Shown here piece after piece: positions 35,326-49,478 of a DNA stretch of 64,000 bases. Below the pieces are notes generated by a model. The model saw only the letters and a program-made list of their open reading frames with translations, searched no databases and had not been told where the DNA came from. How positions within the stretch are numbered: position 1 is the first letter of the stretch; each line of letters starts with the position of its first letter. The position numbers and the translations under genes are program-made. Source of the stretch: Paragordius varius (Eukaryota > Nematomorpha); contig OZ176054.1 of assembly GCA_964247055.1 (NCBI GenBank), positions 6,696,001-6,760,000 on the forward strand, read 5' to 3'.

Positions 35326-36499
35326 CCAAGTTTAGTCATAAACTATTGCCGGTACTTCAGCCAAAAAGCAAACGATTAATTTGTTACAGATCCCGTTTTG
35401 TTCATCTGACACTATATGAGTCCATCAAAACTAGCCTCTTCTTTTTATCATTCACTTATCATGTGGAATTTTGTGGCTGAAAAAGAACATTTGCCGCACG
35501 ATGGCCTTTCTTTCTTTAGTCAGAAAAAAAAACAGTTTTATGTCATCGTTAACTCGTGGAAACATATGGTCAACATGCTTTATCGATTAAAACTCGTGAA
35601 ACATGACTTTCATTATGCTCTGATTTCAATGTGAGAGAGAGTGAGCGCTCAGGATGATCATACAAGTGAGCAGAAGATGAAGTACAAAAATTATCATGAC
35701 CCAACTCAAACTCAGGCAATTGGCAAGCATTATCTGTATAGCAAAAATAATCAGGAACGGCCTCGAGCAATGGGAAAGATTACCAAACTCGGTAAAGGGG
35801 TCGACCACAATTTTAATGAACGCCGATTCGGAAATCGCAGAGTGCTTTGGAAAATTCTGCTTCGCCACGAAATAATCATTTTTGCGTCGAATTGTGACAT
35901 GTGATTAGATGTGGCTTTATTTAGTACCAAAGCGAAAGACATCGTGACTTCCATCTTGCCAAGCCGGTACATCAACCCAAGGCCAAATCTCTTTGGCAAG
36001 AAAACTATGATCTGTGTATGGTGGGATAAGAGCGGTATTGTACATTAATTTTTGAAGCCTGGTAAAATCATCAATTGCCATCACCATCAAATAATTAGTT
36101 TAAATGCATTTGAAAAACGACAGATGGCCAGAAGACAGACATGGCAAAGTGATTTTGCTTCATAACATTGATCCGTCTCATTCATCAAAACCATTTACTT
36201 TCACATCCATTGGATTTTCTCTCGCATTCGCTGAACTCTCCTACTTCCCATCTGATTTTTGCATCAAAGGGGCACCACCTCGCAGAGCAACACTTTAACA
36301 ATTTTAAGAAATTAAAAAATGGCTTGACCAAAGGTTTTTCGAAAAAAACAATCATTTTTCTGACACGGAATTCAGATATTTAAGAGATGGGAGAAATGTG
36401 TTCAATATACAATATTTAAAATAAAATATATAATGGATTTTCTGTAAAAAATACATGTTTTGTTAACACAAAACCGGCAAAATTTATGACTAGACTTGG
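35326..36499 (+). mobile_element. mariner DNA transposon, dead copy 1
   Basis: The imperfect inverted ends are CCAAGTTTAGTCATAAAC at the left and its mirror in GACTAGACTTGG at the right; the left end follows TA. Remnants of a mariner transposase run in order. NFVAEKEHLPH (about 35470) is the start. ERRFGNRRVLWKILLRHE lies at about 35820. VWWDKSGIVHY lies at about 36017. A catalytic-core remnant HGKVILLHNIDPSH lies at about 36137, where the expected HDN core reads HNID. A C-terminal KGHHLAEQHF lies at about 36260. Several frame changes separate them and the central catalytic aspartate is displaced, so it cannot be active. Length is close to the usual 1.3 kb. Confidence 0.85.
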
Positions 36500-39400
36500 G
36501 AGATTTATACGCAGCCATTGTTTGTGTGCAAAATTTAACTATTTAAAGCTTAATGCCATTTATAGTGGGATTTTTGTTCACAGTAGTGCCTAAATAAAGA
36601 TTTCAAAGTTCTGTTAAATTTAAGATCAGGGTACATGAGACCAGCCAAGGCACTAATGTAAATTTAGATAAAAATCAACATGCATGAATGCGACCGCTTG
36701 ACAGAACACGAAAATTAAATGCTATATTACACGGTCCACCTAAAATTAATCTTGATAAATTTGGATTGAAAATATATCGTTATTTTGATGGTGCTTTTGG
36801 TTTTCCGGCTCACATATTAAAGAAAGATATTTCTATTTTTATGGCAATCGTGGCACCTTGAGAATTGGTATGTGCTACATTGAAAATTTTGTAAACTATA
36901 TTATAAATTATATTTAAAACAAAACAATATCTAGGCCAAATTTTATTTTTACATGTGAGCTCCAAAAACTTATATTGTCGGACTCCACTAGAATAGTATA
37001 GTTTTTTATTAGTAAGAGGGCCGTGCATGGTATAAATATGTGCTAGACATATAATTTTTATGAATATAAAGCCTACTTGCTTTAGTAAAATTTTGGGAAA
37101 ACTCTGTTAAAGCGTGTTATATTTTAACAGCAATAGAAACGGTGTGAAAACATATTATTAAAAAATATATTCTACATTCGATGCCGCTTAGATTTCATTA
37201 TCGATTAACGATTTTTAAATTTAGTAGATTTTATATATTTAATTTGAAGGGTAAACAACCTTTTTAAAATGTGAGGTGATAGAAATGTCAGACACATTTT
37301 AAATTAAATAAATATTGCGAAAATTAAAATTTTAGAGCTTTTAATAATAATTTGGTAATAAAATAGCACAAAATTATCGCGCAATCTCAACTCCTTTGCG
37401 TTTTTTTATGATATTTGCATATGAGCAATTACTATAAAAGCGAAATTCTTAAGTGATTCGTGGCAAAAACAAAAGCACTATGAGATTTTCTATTATTTAT
37501 GTTATATTTTTATTTAATCAAGATATTTTTATGACCCCGGGGCACTATGTTGATCTTTATTCTTTAGCGATACAGCTTGCTTAAAATGTTTATTTTTATA
37601 AGAAAGGATTTCATCTGTTAACGTATTTACCGAAAAAAAATGAGGTTAATTTTTATGCACATATCGTAGTTGGTATTGAAAAAATTTTCATATTTATAGT
37701 TTAAAAATTCACAATTAAAGTATTTTTCGATTCAAATAGGGAAAAAAGCCGAACTTTTGCTATAGACGAATAAATCATTTGTTACATTTAGGGCGAAAAT
37801 TATTTAGTTTTGGGGTAGGTGTGCGAAGTGAAAAAGACGGGTATTTTCGATAACATAAATTCAAGAGAAGGTGTCGATAATTTATGGATAAGCTTACGCA
37901 TGATTCACTTAAAACACAGAAAATGATGCGATGTAGTTATATCCAGCCTGTGAAGTAATAATTATTAGGATATTTTTGAAAGGATTCTGTCGTTTTATTA
38001 ATAGCATAAAAATTGTTTAATTATTCCATATTTAGCAACACACATAAAATTTGGCATTAAAATTCAATTTTTGATTATGGCATAAGATGGGAAACAAAAT
38101 TCCTTTTTTCTAGCCATAATAATTCGGGTATTTTTAAAAAATTTAATTGTGCATTTAAATTATCTTAAAAGCAAAACTTTGTCTATTTTATATTGAAAAA
38201 ATGGTATTGAGAAACTGAAATAAACACCATCATTTTTGACAGTATAACTTTGGATAATAAATTTTATCGTAATCTAAAATATTTACATTATGGATGTTTC
38301 GAGTGGTGGTTTCCATAATAATTTAAAAAAAAGAGAGATAATAAAAAGCTTATATAAATTAGGTAATTATATGATGGTAAATCATCATTTGAAACCAATG
38401 TAAATATTTCTGTATTTGGATAAAATTATATAAATATTTTTATTACCATTTTTTTCTATATGGTTTTTTGTTTGACATGTTACATCTTAAAGTGTCTTCT
38501 TTTAGTATTAAAATAATATTTTTACAATTCTACCTGAAGGGAGCTACCAAATTAATAATACATATATATTATCATATTTTTCTACTTTAAACACAAAAAA
38601 ATATTTGTTTTTGAGACAATCTGGTAATTTTTTATATAATATATTTAACAACAATAAAAATTTATGTTAATAATGCAAATATAATAAGTCATTTTTATAG
38701 CTTTTTTACGATCACTTAGTTATTATTATTGTGTATGCGAAATATTTTGTTTGTTTAATAACAATAATTATACAACAAAACTACTCCAAAATACTTTTAT
38801 TTTTTTGTTTATAATTTATATATTTATTATGTAAAGATGGTAAAAGTTCTCAAATTTGGGTAATTTTATTTTAACACGTAGCTGTAAAAAGTGTTAAAAT
38901 AATTAAGTACACTAACGATATCCTGATTTCATTCAAAATATGGAAAGAAAATATTTTGGCATTGAATTCAATTTTAAATATAGGATCAAAATTATGTAAT
39001 CCACCCTACTCAAGTTAAAAATAGATATTATAAAAAAGTTATAACATTCAAAAATAACAAAAATTTATAGATAAATTTATAATATCCACTATCATTATTT
39101 AAGGATAAAAGACCCAATCCAACAAAAAATTTAATTGAAGCTGGAGCTTATTCGAACTTAAATATCTACATAGATCTAATTTAAAATTCATTTGGTCAAT
39201 TTTAATTGATATCTTAAATTGTTATGCATCACATCATACTCCAAATAATTTTCAAATTTCAATCCATTTGCGGTCGATATTAACACGATTCATTAAAACA
39301 AACATTTTTGATATGTATAATTCTGTCCAGAACTCGAAATCGGATTTTTTTTAATTTCTCGAACTTTTTTTGATTTCTCCGATCTCAAATTGATTTCGAA

Positions 39401-40579
39401 ACTTACGTTAAAATATTATATTATATTTTAAATAATAAAAAAAATGTTTGGAAAACAATGAGTTTGGTTATATTAAATTTATACGGCTAGCTGATCAAGC
39501 TCAGAAACTTTAAATATAAACCAATTAAAATTGTAGTTAGTAAGAAATTTATATTATTTATAGTTTGGTTTTTCATTTAACTGCTAGATATATATTTAAC
39601 TCATAGTGATTATCTCATGTGGGACTTACTCAGGAGTCCAAAAACAAAGCATATCTTTTGCTAAAGTACGTACAGCCAAATTATCAATTTAAGGCCATCG
39701 ATTAGTATGAAGTTTAATATCAAATATTTTATATTAACACCAGATGACATTTTTTAATTTTGTAATAAAATGGCTTCTTAACAGGATTTAATTTTAATTA
39801 TTTGATACTAATATTACTATTTACTGTAACATGTTACTATACATCCAATATGCAATCAATAGGTAGAACAATTATTTATCAGTTTTGAACTATGTTTTAT
39901 TAAGATGGCGCTTTCTTTTCTGATAATATTTTGAGTAACTTTGAACTAATTAAATATGGAGAGAGTGGGATGCCATTATTAAAATTATACTGTTATTTTA
40001 TAGGTGTCATGGAAATTATATGTTTTTGCCAATGTATTATTTTAATAGATAAAAAAGGCAAAAAATATAATAGATCCCTATCTTTTTGTACTACTTCTCT
40101 GGTAAACGAATCTTTTGTCGTTTTGCAATTTTTTTTGTGCAAAATTTATATGTAATAAGAATTATTTTTGGCTCCTAAATATTTATATGTATTTATTTAT
40201 ATTATTTCAAATATAATATGACAGTAACATTAAAAACAACCACTATTTCAAAGTATGTTAAATTTAAATATACCCAATGAACGATTTGAGAGACTAATTT
40301 TTAGATAGAATGAATAATGGCGGGTTTTCGGAATGGGGAAAAAGTGGGAGTCAAACAAAAAAATGGATAAATGCCAAACAAATGCGCCAAAGAATAGCTG
40401 AATACAATATTTTGGCTTTGACTTTTTAAACTTTTATATATTAATAATATACTAGGATTAAAGTTAAAACACCCAATGAAACTTTAATAATTTACCTCTT
40501 GCGAATATCGTTTGGGGGTTAACTTTATTTTAACGTGTTTTTATAATTACCTCAATATATATTATATATATAATATATC
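36500..40579. other. No gene seen over about 4 kb
   Basis: AT-rich sequence without coding blocks, repeats or inverted ends that I can identify. It may be intergenic or regulatory DNA upstream of the homeobox genes; nothing in it proves this. Confidence 0.45.
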
Positions 40580-40581
40580 TA

Positions 40582-40808
40582 CAGTCATGTATCCTTTATT
40601 TTAGTAAAATTTATTTTTTTTGTTAAAGTGGTATAAATATTTGGTAAAGAATAGAAAAAACAAGAGCTCTATGGTATTACATAACAATATCATATTCATC
40701 AAAAAAGTATAAGAATTACCATAGAGCTTTGTTTTTCCATTTACCAAATATTTATACCCATTTAACGAAAAAAATTAATTTTTTGATAAAATAAAGAATA
40801 CATGACTG
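40582..40808. mobile_element. Palindromic Tc1/mariner-type MITE with TA duplication
   Basis: The element is almost entirely one inverted repeat of about 100 bp per arm around a short loop. The ends are CAGTCATGTATCCTTTATTT and its mirror, with TA on both sides (40580-40581 and 40809-40810). The inner arm ends read AGAGCTCTATGGTA and TACCATAGAGCTTT. No coding capacity. Confidence 0.85.
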
Positions 40809-40837
40809 TACTTTTTTGTATAAAATACATTTTCAGC

Positions 40838-41088
40838 AGAAAGCTAGAGGGAAGGGGAGATTAATGCAGGGGCTATAGTTGTAGGGGTGCCGGATTTTAA
40901 AATTTTATCAATTTTTTTTAAAAGGTATTTAAAAGTTAATATTTTAAATAATACATAAAAAATCACCCATTTATGAGTGGTCATGCTCATGGTTTGAATT
41001 TGAGTTAAAATGCAAGGGGTTGCATGGAGGGGAGGGGGCGACAACACGGATTCACGCACCGATAGCTAAAAATGCAGTTACGCCTTTG
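40838..41088 (+). mobile_element. Short hAT-type MITE
   Basis: Same layout as 49479-49736: GGGG-rich left part, AAAGGTATTTAAAAGTTA, ATCACCCATTTATGAGTGG, then CAAGGGGTTGCATGGAGG and an end resembling AGTTACGCCTTTG. Flanking bases ATTTTCAG and ATTTCTGG agree at six of eight positions, consistent with an old 8-bp duplication. Confidence 0.75.
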
Positions 41089-44000
41089 ATTTCTGGTGTG
41101 ATACACAACAAATGTCTTATTATCCTATTTTTAATAAATACTCAATCGTTTCATTTACGAACCTTAATCAGATCCATTAAGTTTTTTTATACATAAAATG
41201 AAACTATGTTTGTTAAATTATCACACTTTTCTTGTATTATATAAATATTAAACTAAGCACTGAAATCTTTTACACATAAGAAAATATGTTATAATCGAAA
41301 TATTTTAGGTATTATAAGTCAAATTACGTTAAGTAAATCCTTTAAAAAATCATAAACACAAAAAAATTATTATATGATATAATACTTTTAACCAAATCTA
41401 TGCTAATTTTTTCCTTAACGTTATATGGCAAGAAAGTGATGAGGAATCTATTAATTAATTGAAATATGAAAAGGCAATTCAAAAAATTGTATATTTAATG
41501 GACCCCCTTCCTTATAAACTCTTATATTTTGGGCACAATACGAGAAATAAAAACTTTGATAATCATATAAAAAGTAAAGGGAAATAAAATGGATTCGTTG
41601 TAAAATTCAATGGATTGAAAATTTAGAGGCCTACCTACTTCTGCATCATCTAATACCTCCAGCTGATTGATGCGCAAATCTTCCAAAACTGCTATTATCG
41701 ATGAATTTCAGATAATCAAGGGCTTTTTTAAAAAGTTATGGCAAATAGTTAATCATTTGAGTTGGATTTTTATGTATAGATGTGGAAGATTTATCTTTAT
41801 TACTTTTATCTAATATGCGTCTTGTCAAAAATATGAGAACCTAGACACCATAACATTGCAATACAAACTATGTTTTGCGTATATAATTTACATTTTGATG
41901 TTAACACCTATTTCAAAAGTTGTAAGTTGTAAAATTAGACAACTTTCACATGCATATATCAAGATATTGATCTTAAATCAAAGAAAATTAATTGTTATTT
42001 GATAGGCCGCAGTGTCTGTTAGAAGGGTGTTTTTATTATTTAACCTGTTTAAGTATATCAAAAAAATCCAAGACTTAAAATCTAAAATGATGTGTAAAAA
42101 GTTTAAATTAAAATTAATAAAAATAATCATTTTTTTACTTAATTTTTTTATTCTTAAATTATAAATTGTTGTAGTATAAAAAAACAATATAAGAATAGTT
42201 GATTATTAAATACTTTTGTATAAAATAATTGTTATCTCTATGCTAATTAGTTAGTAAATATTTTTAAATAGAGAAAATACATATACTATATGTATATTTT
42301 TTATATTCAAATTTCATTATATTTAACTGCCATTCATTTTTTGATTGACATAAAATTATTATACTGTAAATATTTACCAGTCAAAAAATTTTTATAAAAT
42401 AAAATTGATGGTATATTCTTAAGTCATTTCAAGCATATAATATGTACTTGCAAAAGTTATTATGCTTTAGGGATCGAAATATATGCACAAATATATTTAT
42501 TATATGATAAGAAACAATTATGATACTAATTGTCTAACTAATGTCCTACTGTCATCCAAATAAAAATTATGCTTTATTATTTTTTTTATCATATCTTATT
42601 AAAAACATTTTATAATCTACAGAGTAAATAATATGTTTGGTCATTAATTTTTTATTGATAACGGCGCCAAACAAGTTTAAAGTATTCCCTAGCATCATTT
42701 ACATAAGAAAATTTAAAACTTTCACCATCATCTATATAAATATTATTTTTTATGAACTTTCAGTCAAACAACTTGGCATGGTATTAAGTTTAATACAATC
42801 CTTTTAGTAAGATTGTGAATTTTTCTGTTCTAATTATCAAACGACATTATAAAAACATTGCCATTATTAAATATTTGCCATAATTTTATAAATTGTATTT
42901 TGCAATGAAGGTTTTAACACAGGTTATCGTTTACAAATAGAATAAAGGGTTAAAAACAGCATCACCTTCATGCCTATTTTCAAAGCGCAAACTACAATTA
43001 CACATCTTTTACACGGTTTATATTATTTTCAACCACATTATCTCTTTCATTACCTTATGCATAGATTTTATAAATGGAATCGAACAAACACACAAACATA
43101 ATATTGAGAAGGGATATCCAAGTAAAGCATTTGCTTTTTTATTAATTTGATTTTAAAACAGTGAAAACAAAGTCAAATCAATATAAAAGTTTGACATGAA
43201 AATCACATTCAAACCGTTTCGCTATTTATGTAAAGCCGTCCTTAGTTTTAAAGCCATTCCCAGGCAAATGGAAAAGGCTTAATAAGCTCTAATTAATTCT
43301 TATCGGTTTAAACACTGGAAATCAATTTAAAATTTAGTTTTTTAATTATTAATATTGCTTTAAGTTTCAATATAAACTGTCACGTAGTAAAGAACCATAT
43401 CGTAATGCACATAGTACATCGCTATTAAAATAATTTTATAGACAGTGATATTTATGAAAAGGATATATACTATTAAATGTATATGGTTAATATACTATTA
43501 TTCCTTTTTGACCATTTAACATTTATCGATTTTACTTACCACTAAATAATACTTTTTTAATTTGCAAAAAAAACGTCCAAAAATAAACGCATATATATTA
43601 TATATATGTATGTATACATAGGATAATGTCTTTTTCTACATCAACAATTTATTTATCTTTTCAAAGTGTTTCACATTTTGAGCAATTTTCAGAGACTATT
43701 TGGTTTTTTTACTTAAATATATGATAGATATGACGTAAAAATATAAAGTACAAATTGAACTCTCTTTTAGGTATGGAGATCCATATTGTATAATATATCA
43801 TTACATAATTTATGTTTCTTTTATAGCTCTCTCCGATAATTGACACGTAAAATGGACAGACATCATAATATATTTTTTACATATTGTGGCTTCAATATTT
43901 GTTTTAACCAATTATTCCTATAAAAATTCGATGAGTATATAATGCTTAAAAACATATCGTATCTACCCATAAAACATATTTAATATTCAAAAATTTGATC

Positions 44001-44438
44001 GATAATTATCTGTCAATATGCAAATATACCTAAAAAAGTTTTTATCAAAATTCACACGTCTACAAGCGAAATATATGTATACATACATCATATCTTTGAT
44101 TATCCATATTCGTTCGTTCGTTATCAAATTTCACCCTGGACAGCCTTTTTAACATATATAATACTCAATGTATATATTAAATATAATTATCAATAAAATT
44201 ATATCTATTTGAATCAATTAAATATGCATTAAATTTTATTTACCAATTTAAATATAATTTTTGCATATATTACAACAATATGGGAAACGAAAATATTAAT
44301 AGCCAGTCATTAATTCAAAATTGATTATTATTAACATTTATTATGTTAATTAAGAAAAAATATATCTGAAAGATATATACACCTATTGTGATTTGAGGTG
44401 TTTGTACATCGATTAATTATTCGATCCTTTCATTATAA
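41089..44438. other. Upstream region of engrailed; no gene seen
   Basis: About 3.3 kb of AT-rich DNA without coding blocks. Being upstream of engrailed it is the likely place for its promoter and control elements, but I see no motif strong enough to name. Confidence 0.4.
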
Positions 44439-47400
44439 ATGTGGCAAAATTATAGTATAGAAAGTATATTAAATTCCTCTACACCTAATTTGGGTACCGG
44501 TACTGCACATTCCAGTATTTTACACGGATCTCAGATTGAGTTACCCAAAATAAATTTTCCCATGACGGCCGCTTCGGCGAATGTAAATAAACCAATATCT
44601 AATAATTATAAAGACCCATTGCTACAAAAAAAAATGCCTGAAAAAATCCTTCCTAGCGATAATAAGGTGACATCCAAAATCACCATAAATACAACACCAC
44701 CAATACAACCACCTACAACTAGGAGTATTACAACATCAAATGAAAATAATAAAAAACCTGATACGAAAAGACGCCTGATTGACGAAAACAGTGAACATAA
44801 TTCTATTAAATTTACAAGAAAAAATGAAAGTGTCGATATCAAAAACCCTAAAAGAAAAAAATGGACAAAAAGGGCTAATATCGTCACAAATAATGATAAT
44901 AGCAAATGTTCAAACACTTCGTCAGGCACCACGACCCACAATCGAAATGGAAAAACTATAGTTTTACCCCCCAATCCTATGCCAGCTTGGATATTTTGCA
45001 CGAGATATTCCGACAGACCATCCTCAGGTATTTTAAGAGTTTAAAAGGCCCAAATAATATATAATTTTTAAAGTATATAAAATTAATTTCAGGGTTTGAA
45101 TAATTAAAATTTGTTGCTATTTACATGTGCAATGCCAATCAAATTTTATTGGAAAATATTTTAAAAATGCCCAATACCTTTTGAGAGCGTATATCGTGCA
45201 TAACCCTCCTTTTTTAAAGCATTGCACGAATATTTAATATTGACACATTGGGCTACGTGGTGTTATAGAACCAGGTGTAAATTATTTTTCTGTATTCAAT
45301 GTGTAGTTCACGACTCTATATAAAATTTTAAATATTAGTTTAACAGCTATACTCAATTATTTATTCCAACCAATCTTATAGCAAAAAATATATAGGAGTT
45401 CCTGGTAAAATATTAGTGTGTATGTCTTAAATTTCTTTATACGAGTCTTGCCTTGTCCGAAAAAATAATGCTATTAAATAAACTCAAAAATTTGTTTTTT
45501 ATTCTTAAAAATGTCAAAAATAATTTTTGTGTTTGATAAAACAATTTATGACTTTTCAGTATACTCTGCCTTTCTCTCTCCTTAATGAGTGGTTTTGTTT
45601 TAGATTTGTGCATCCATTATTATTTTAATAATCTTATCTTATAAATAATTTTTTGAATTAATTATTATTTCATTCTTTATGTTACTTTTTAAAAAACTAT
45701 GTTTACTAACATAAACGGAATAATAAATGCATCAAATATATTTATAATGATAATAATATAACATATCTAATTTACAAAAAATGTGTCAAAAACATTTTTC
45801 TCTTTCCACTATTAAAATTTAATTTTATCATCCATTATTTGAAAAAAAATACCTTTAAAAAATGTTTTATAGAAAAAAATGTACATTAAAAAATTATACA
45901 ATTATATATATATCAACGCATATTTTAACATATATAGATATTTAGAATTAATTATGATATAGCTTTAAAAACAATTTTAAACCGGATAATTTAATAAATA
46001 TTTAAGATTTTTTGCAATTTTAAATTAGGTTACAATGTAATCAAGGTTCCAAATTTAGATATTAAAATTTATTTCTATCAAAAAAATCTAGTTAACATTT
46101 GTTATTATGGATAAATAAGTTTTTATGGATATTTTAAAAGCAAAGGCCAAACTATTTGGCATATCTTTTATTAAAACAAATGGTCCATTAAATAAAATAG
46201 ATGTGTTTTCCAATCATTAAGTTTTATGTAATTTTTAAATATTTTATCAACAAACACCTCTCTAAACAATATACTGATGAATTTATTTATTCTTTGTGTG
46301 ATATTTATTACTGATATAATTACGATTTGTTGTCTCAAACTATATTAACTTACAAAACTGGACTTACTCATTTTTTGAAAGGCATAAAAAACTCAAACTA
46401 CTGTCACTAACCACCACTGTTTACGTATTATTTCGTTAAAATTTACAACTTTTTTTTTGGCTTTTGAGCGTGTCGTTTTTTTTATTTAATGAAGGCCAAA
46501 GTTATACTTGTTTGAAAAGTACAGTATATATAACTTAATTTACACAACACATACAATGAAATAAGCTTGTTGCATAAATCTTACAATACATTTCTGAAAC
46601 CTTTGAAATAAAATGTAATATAAAACTTGATATCAAGAGACAATTATTTATTTTTGTCCATACTATTTTTTAACTTGATTATCATAAATGTGTTTAAAAC
46701 TGCAAATTATAGAATAAAAATAGATATAAATTGGTAAAACAATCAATTATATTTAAAATTTTGATCAAATAGTTTATGTTAAAGAAATTGCGAAAACGTA
46801 TGGGTGTTTTTTTTTAAAAAATACATTTTTTTTCGTTATAACGTTTTATCTGTATAATTGTAATTTTTACTGCAATTATTTGAATCTGTTTTGATTCTGT
46901 ATAGATATACTATGTTTATATAACTGTTTATGTAGGATCTCGCGTTAAACGAAAAAAGAAAACACTGACATCAACCCAAACACCCAAAATGCCCAAAATA
47001 TCAAATCACAAAATGAATGATTTACTGCCTGTAACTTGTTGTGAAAGCCTACCGCCTCCTATTGTTTCTCCTGTGGATGCCCTCATGTCTTTTACTTCTA
47101 TGCTAACTGAAAGCATTAAGGTTCCTGCCCATGCTAATACATTATTATGTGGGGATGGTATGGTCGCTATTGACAACATGAAATGTGAAAAAAACAAGGA
47201 ATCAGTAGATATGTCTGATAATGATAAACGTCCACGGACAGCTTTCACCCATAGCCAATTGCAAAGGCTTAAACGGGAATTTATTATAAATCCCTACCTC
47301 ACTGAGGCACGACGTCGAGACCTGTCTCGAGAACTCCAATTAAACGAGAATCAAATCAAAATTTGGTTCCAAAACAAACGGGCCAAATTAAAGAAAAAGA

Positions 47401-48137
47401 AGAAATGTATAACGCAAGGACAACTGTCAAAAAACCAAGAATCTCCTCTGCTGGCTACAAAAAATAATTTAGCATGCCAAGTATCATCATCAACCACATG
47501 TTCAACATGTTCAGAGGACCAAGAAATAGATTCAGAGCCTGAATCTAACAACCTCAAAGGGCTAAATGTAGAAAATTTGGAAGAATTTAATAAGCAAACC
47601 ATTGATTGTAACAACCATATGAATTCAGATACTTCCTCCCCTGCTATTTCATTTCTTTCCCCAAATATAAATAATGGTTCAACTTTAGGCGTTGGCCATC
47701 ACAAAAATGAAAACGTAACAGTAAATAGCAATAAACTTCACTCCAATATAAATCCAGATGCGAAAATGCCCATGAAATCCACCAATAATTCAATCGTTAA
47801 GTTATTTGCTTCAGAAAATTTACCAACCACAAATGACACGATAAAAAGTGTAAAGAGCATCACAGAACATGTCAATGTGATCAATAATCCAGCATCATAT
47901 CTATACAATTTTTATTACAATTTTTTACCATCCATATTTTCAAACTACCCTAATTTCAATATACTTAACAATGTTTTAAGACACTCTCTTTTACTAAAAC
48001 ACCACCACAATATGGCACAAACTATGCACCACCCATATAATATTCAAATGATCACTAATTGTTTGAATTATAATTTTAATCAAAATTATGAACATAATCC
48101 AAATATCGCTTCCCTTTCCAATAGCATATCCAATTGA
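44439..48137 (+). CDS. en: Engrailed homeobox transcription factor, two exons (44439-45027, 46936-48137)
   Basis: The joined exons encode 596 residues. The ATG at 44439 directly follows an in-frame TAA, which fixes the start. In order: an EH1 Groucho-binding motif at residues 4-11 (NYSIESIL); an EH2 motif at about 180-197 ([15 protein letters not shown]), which in family members contacts the Exd/Pbx cofactor; a basic EH3 remnant just after the splice (RVKRKKK); and the EH4 homeodomain at about 292-351 (47220-47399) with RPRTAF, LKREF, YLTEARR and [11 protein letters not shown]. The intron splits the glycine codon after RPSS, a position I recall from vertebrate engrailed genes. Oddities are about 85 residues between EH3 and the homeodomain, where relatives have a short linker; no clear EH5 after it; and a 245-residue Asn/His-rich tail. 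The protein is a DNA-binding repressor of segment, neural and boundary patterning. Confidence 0.95.
45028..46935 (+). other. engrailed intron
   Basis: It starts GTATTTTAAG and ends TTTATGTAG, phase 1. It is AT-rich, with no coding blocks or clear mobile elements. Confidence 0.9.
47220..47399 (+). other. engrailed homeodomain coding segment
   Basis: Sixty codons encode an engrailed-class homeodomain with Gln50 and Lys52 in WFQNKRAK, hallmarks of engrailed. Differences from the usual sequence cluster in helix 1 and the loop ([20 protein letters not shown]). Recognition helix 3 is unchanged in its core. Confidence 0.93.
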
Positions 48138-48173
48138 TTTTGTCATTGTGCTGTATTAGCAAATATTATATTA

Positions 48174-48179
48174 AATAAA
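48174..48179 (+). promoter_or_regulatory. Candidate polyadenylation signal of engrailed
   Basis: AATAAA begins 37 bp after the stop codon. It is consistent with a short 3' untranslated region, but such hexamers are frequent in this AT-rich DNA. Confidence 0.4.
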
Positions 48180-49470
48180 AATTATATATTTTCATTTATG
48201 GTTTATATAAATGATTGTTTACAGAATCGGATTGTTTATAGTTTTTGCTAAAAATTATTGCAAAAATAAACGGTTAATAGGTGAGTTTAAATTTGTTTAC
48301 TTTACTGTAAATTGTTAGTTTGGAATATCGTTTTTTTTGTTCAAAAACCAACGAAATCATATTGTGGTGCCCTGCGGTTTGCTACAAAAATAATGGACAT
48401 GCTATTATATTTATATACTTTTTGACACATGTCTAATTGCCTATAATGGATATAGAGTTAATGCAGTCATTAAATGCCAAAAAAACAACTTTGGTAAAAT
48501 ACTAATGTGTTTATTGTCTTTTTGGATATGAGCTTCGCAAAGTTATATATTGATTTCTTTTTGTTCAATATCCGATTATAGACTGAAAAGTTTTTAAATG
48601 AGACATGGTGTCGCTCTGTAAGTGACATTACGCGATAAGAAAAATTTATAAAATGTCTAACTAGATCCCAAAAAAGATTTTTGATTTTGAACCGCTAAAT
48701 CTTAAAATTTAATAAGGAATTACGCATAAATTATAATTACACTTTGTAGTAACGATATGTTATTTTTAAAAGTTAATATTAATTTTATTTTAAAATTATT
48801 GATAGATTACGACAATATCGCTTAAAAAATATTGATGACATCCATAAAAAATTGATGGTTAAACCCCTATGTATGACTAGAATAAAAAAACTGAAATGCG
48901 CAACTATCGGACTCTTGGTTGAATTTTAAAAATAATGTAACCAATGTAATTTAATTAATATATTTTTAACATACAATTCTTATAAGAGTTTGATTTGAGG
49001 AATTTTCGATTAAAACATATGGCTGCATTATCATAATTAACCAAAATTAAAAGGTATTTTTTTGAAAAAGCTAAATTTAAAACAAATTTTTTTTTTGTTA
49101 AATTATATCATAAATTAAATATCTATAATTTATTAAATATGGGCTGCCACAAATTTATACAAATGGGCGTTTGTCCTATAACGCAAAAAACCGAGATTGT
49201 CGAAAGCTCAAAGCTAGTTTTGCATAAAAATTGGTTGCTTATTGAATACTTTATAAACTCATATAAAAAATTGTATTAAATCAATTAATTTAGAAACACC
49301 TGCAATACAAATACTTGTAATTATAAGCGTTTTCAGATAAATGTGTATTACTCGTTTCGTGCTTAAGAAGGAAAAATTAAAAATATATGCCTTTTTTCAA
49401 GTAACATTATATATCTTAGAAATTTATAATATTTTTAAAATCCAAATTTGCTATATATTATAATTATATT
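48180..49470. other. No gene seen
   Basis: AT-rich intergenic sequence downstream of engrailed with no recognisable features. Confidence 0.5.
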
Positions 49471-49478
49471 GCTCGATT

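Noticed and set aside
35034-35480. 148-codon open frame with hydrophobic stretches
   Set aside because: It lacks an early ATG (it opens on GTG), is very AT-rich, and its second half runs into the mariner left end. The hydrophobicity comes from T-rich DNA.
44606-45001. 131-codon frame antisense to engrailed exon 1
   Set aside because: It is a shadow of the real exon; the plus strand has EH1, EH2 and a verified splice.
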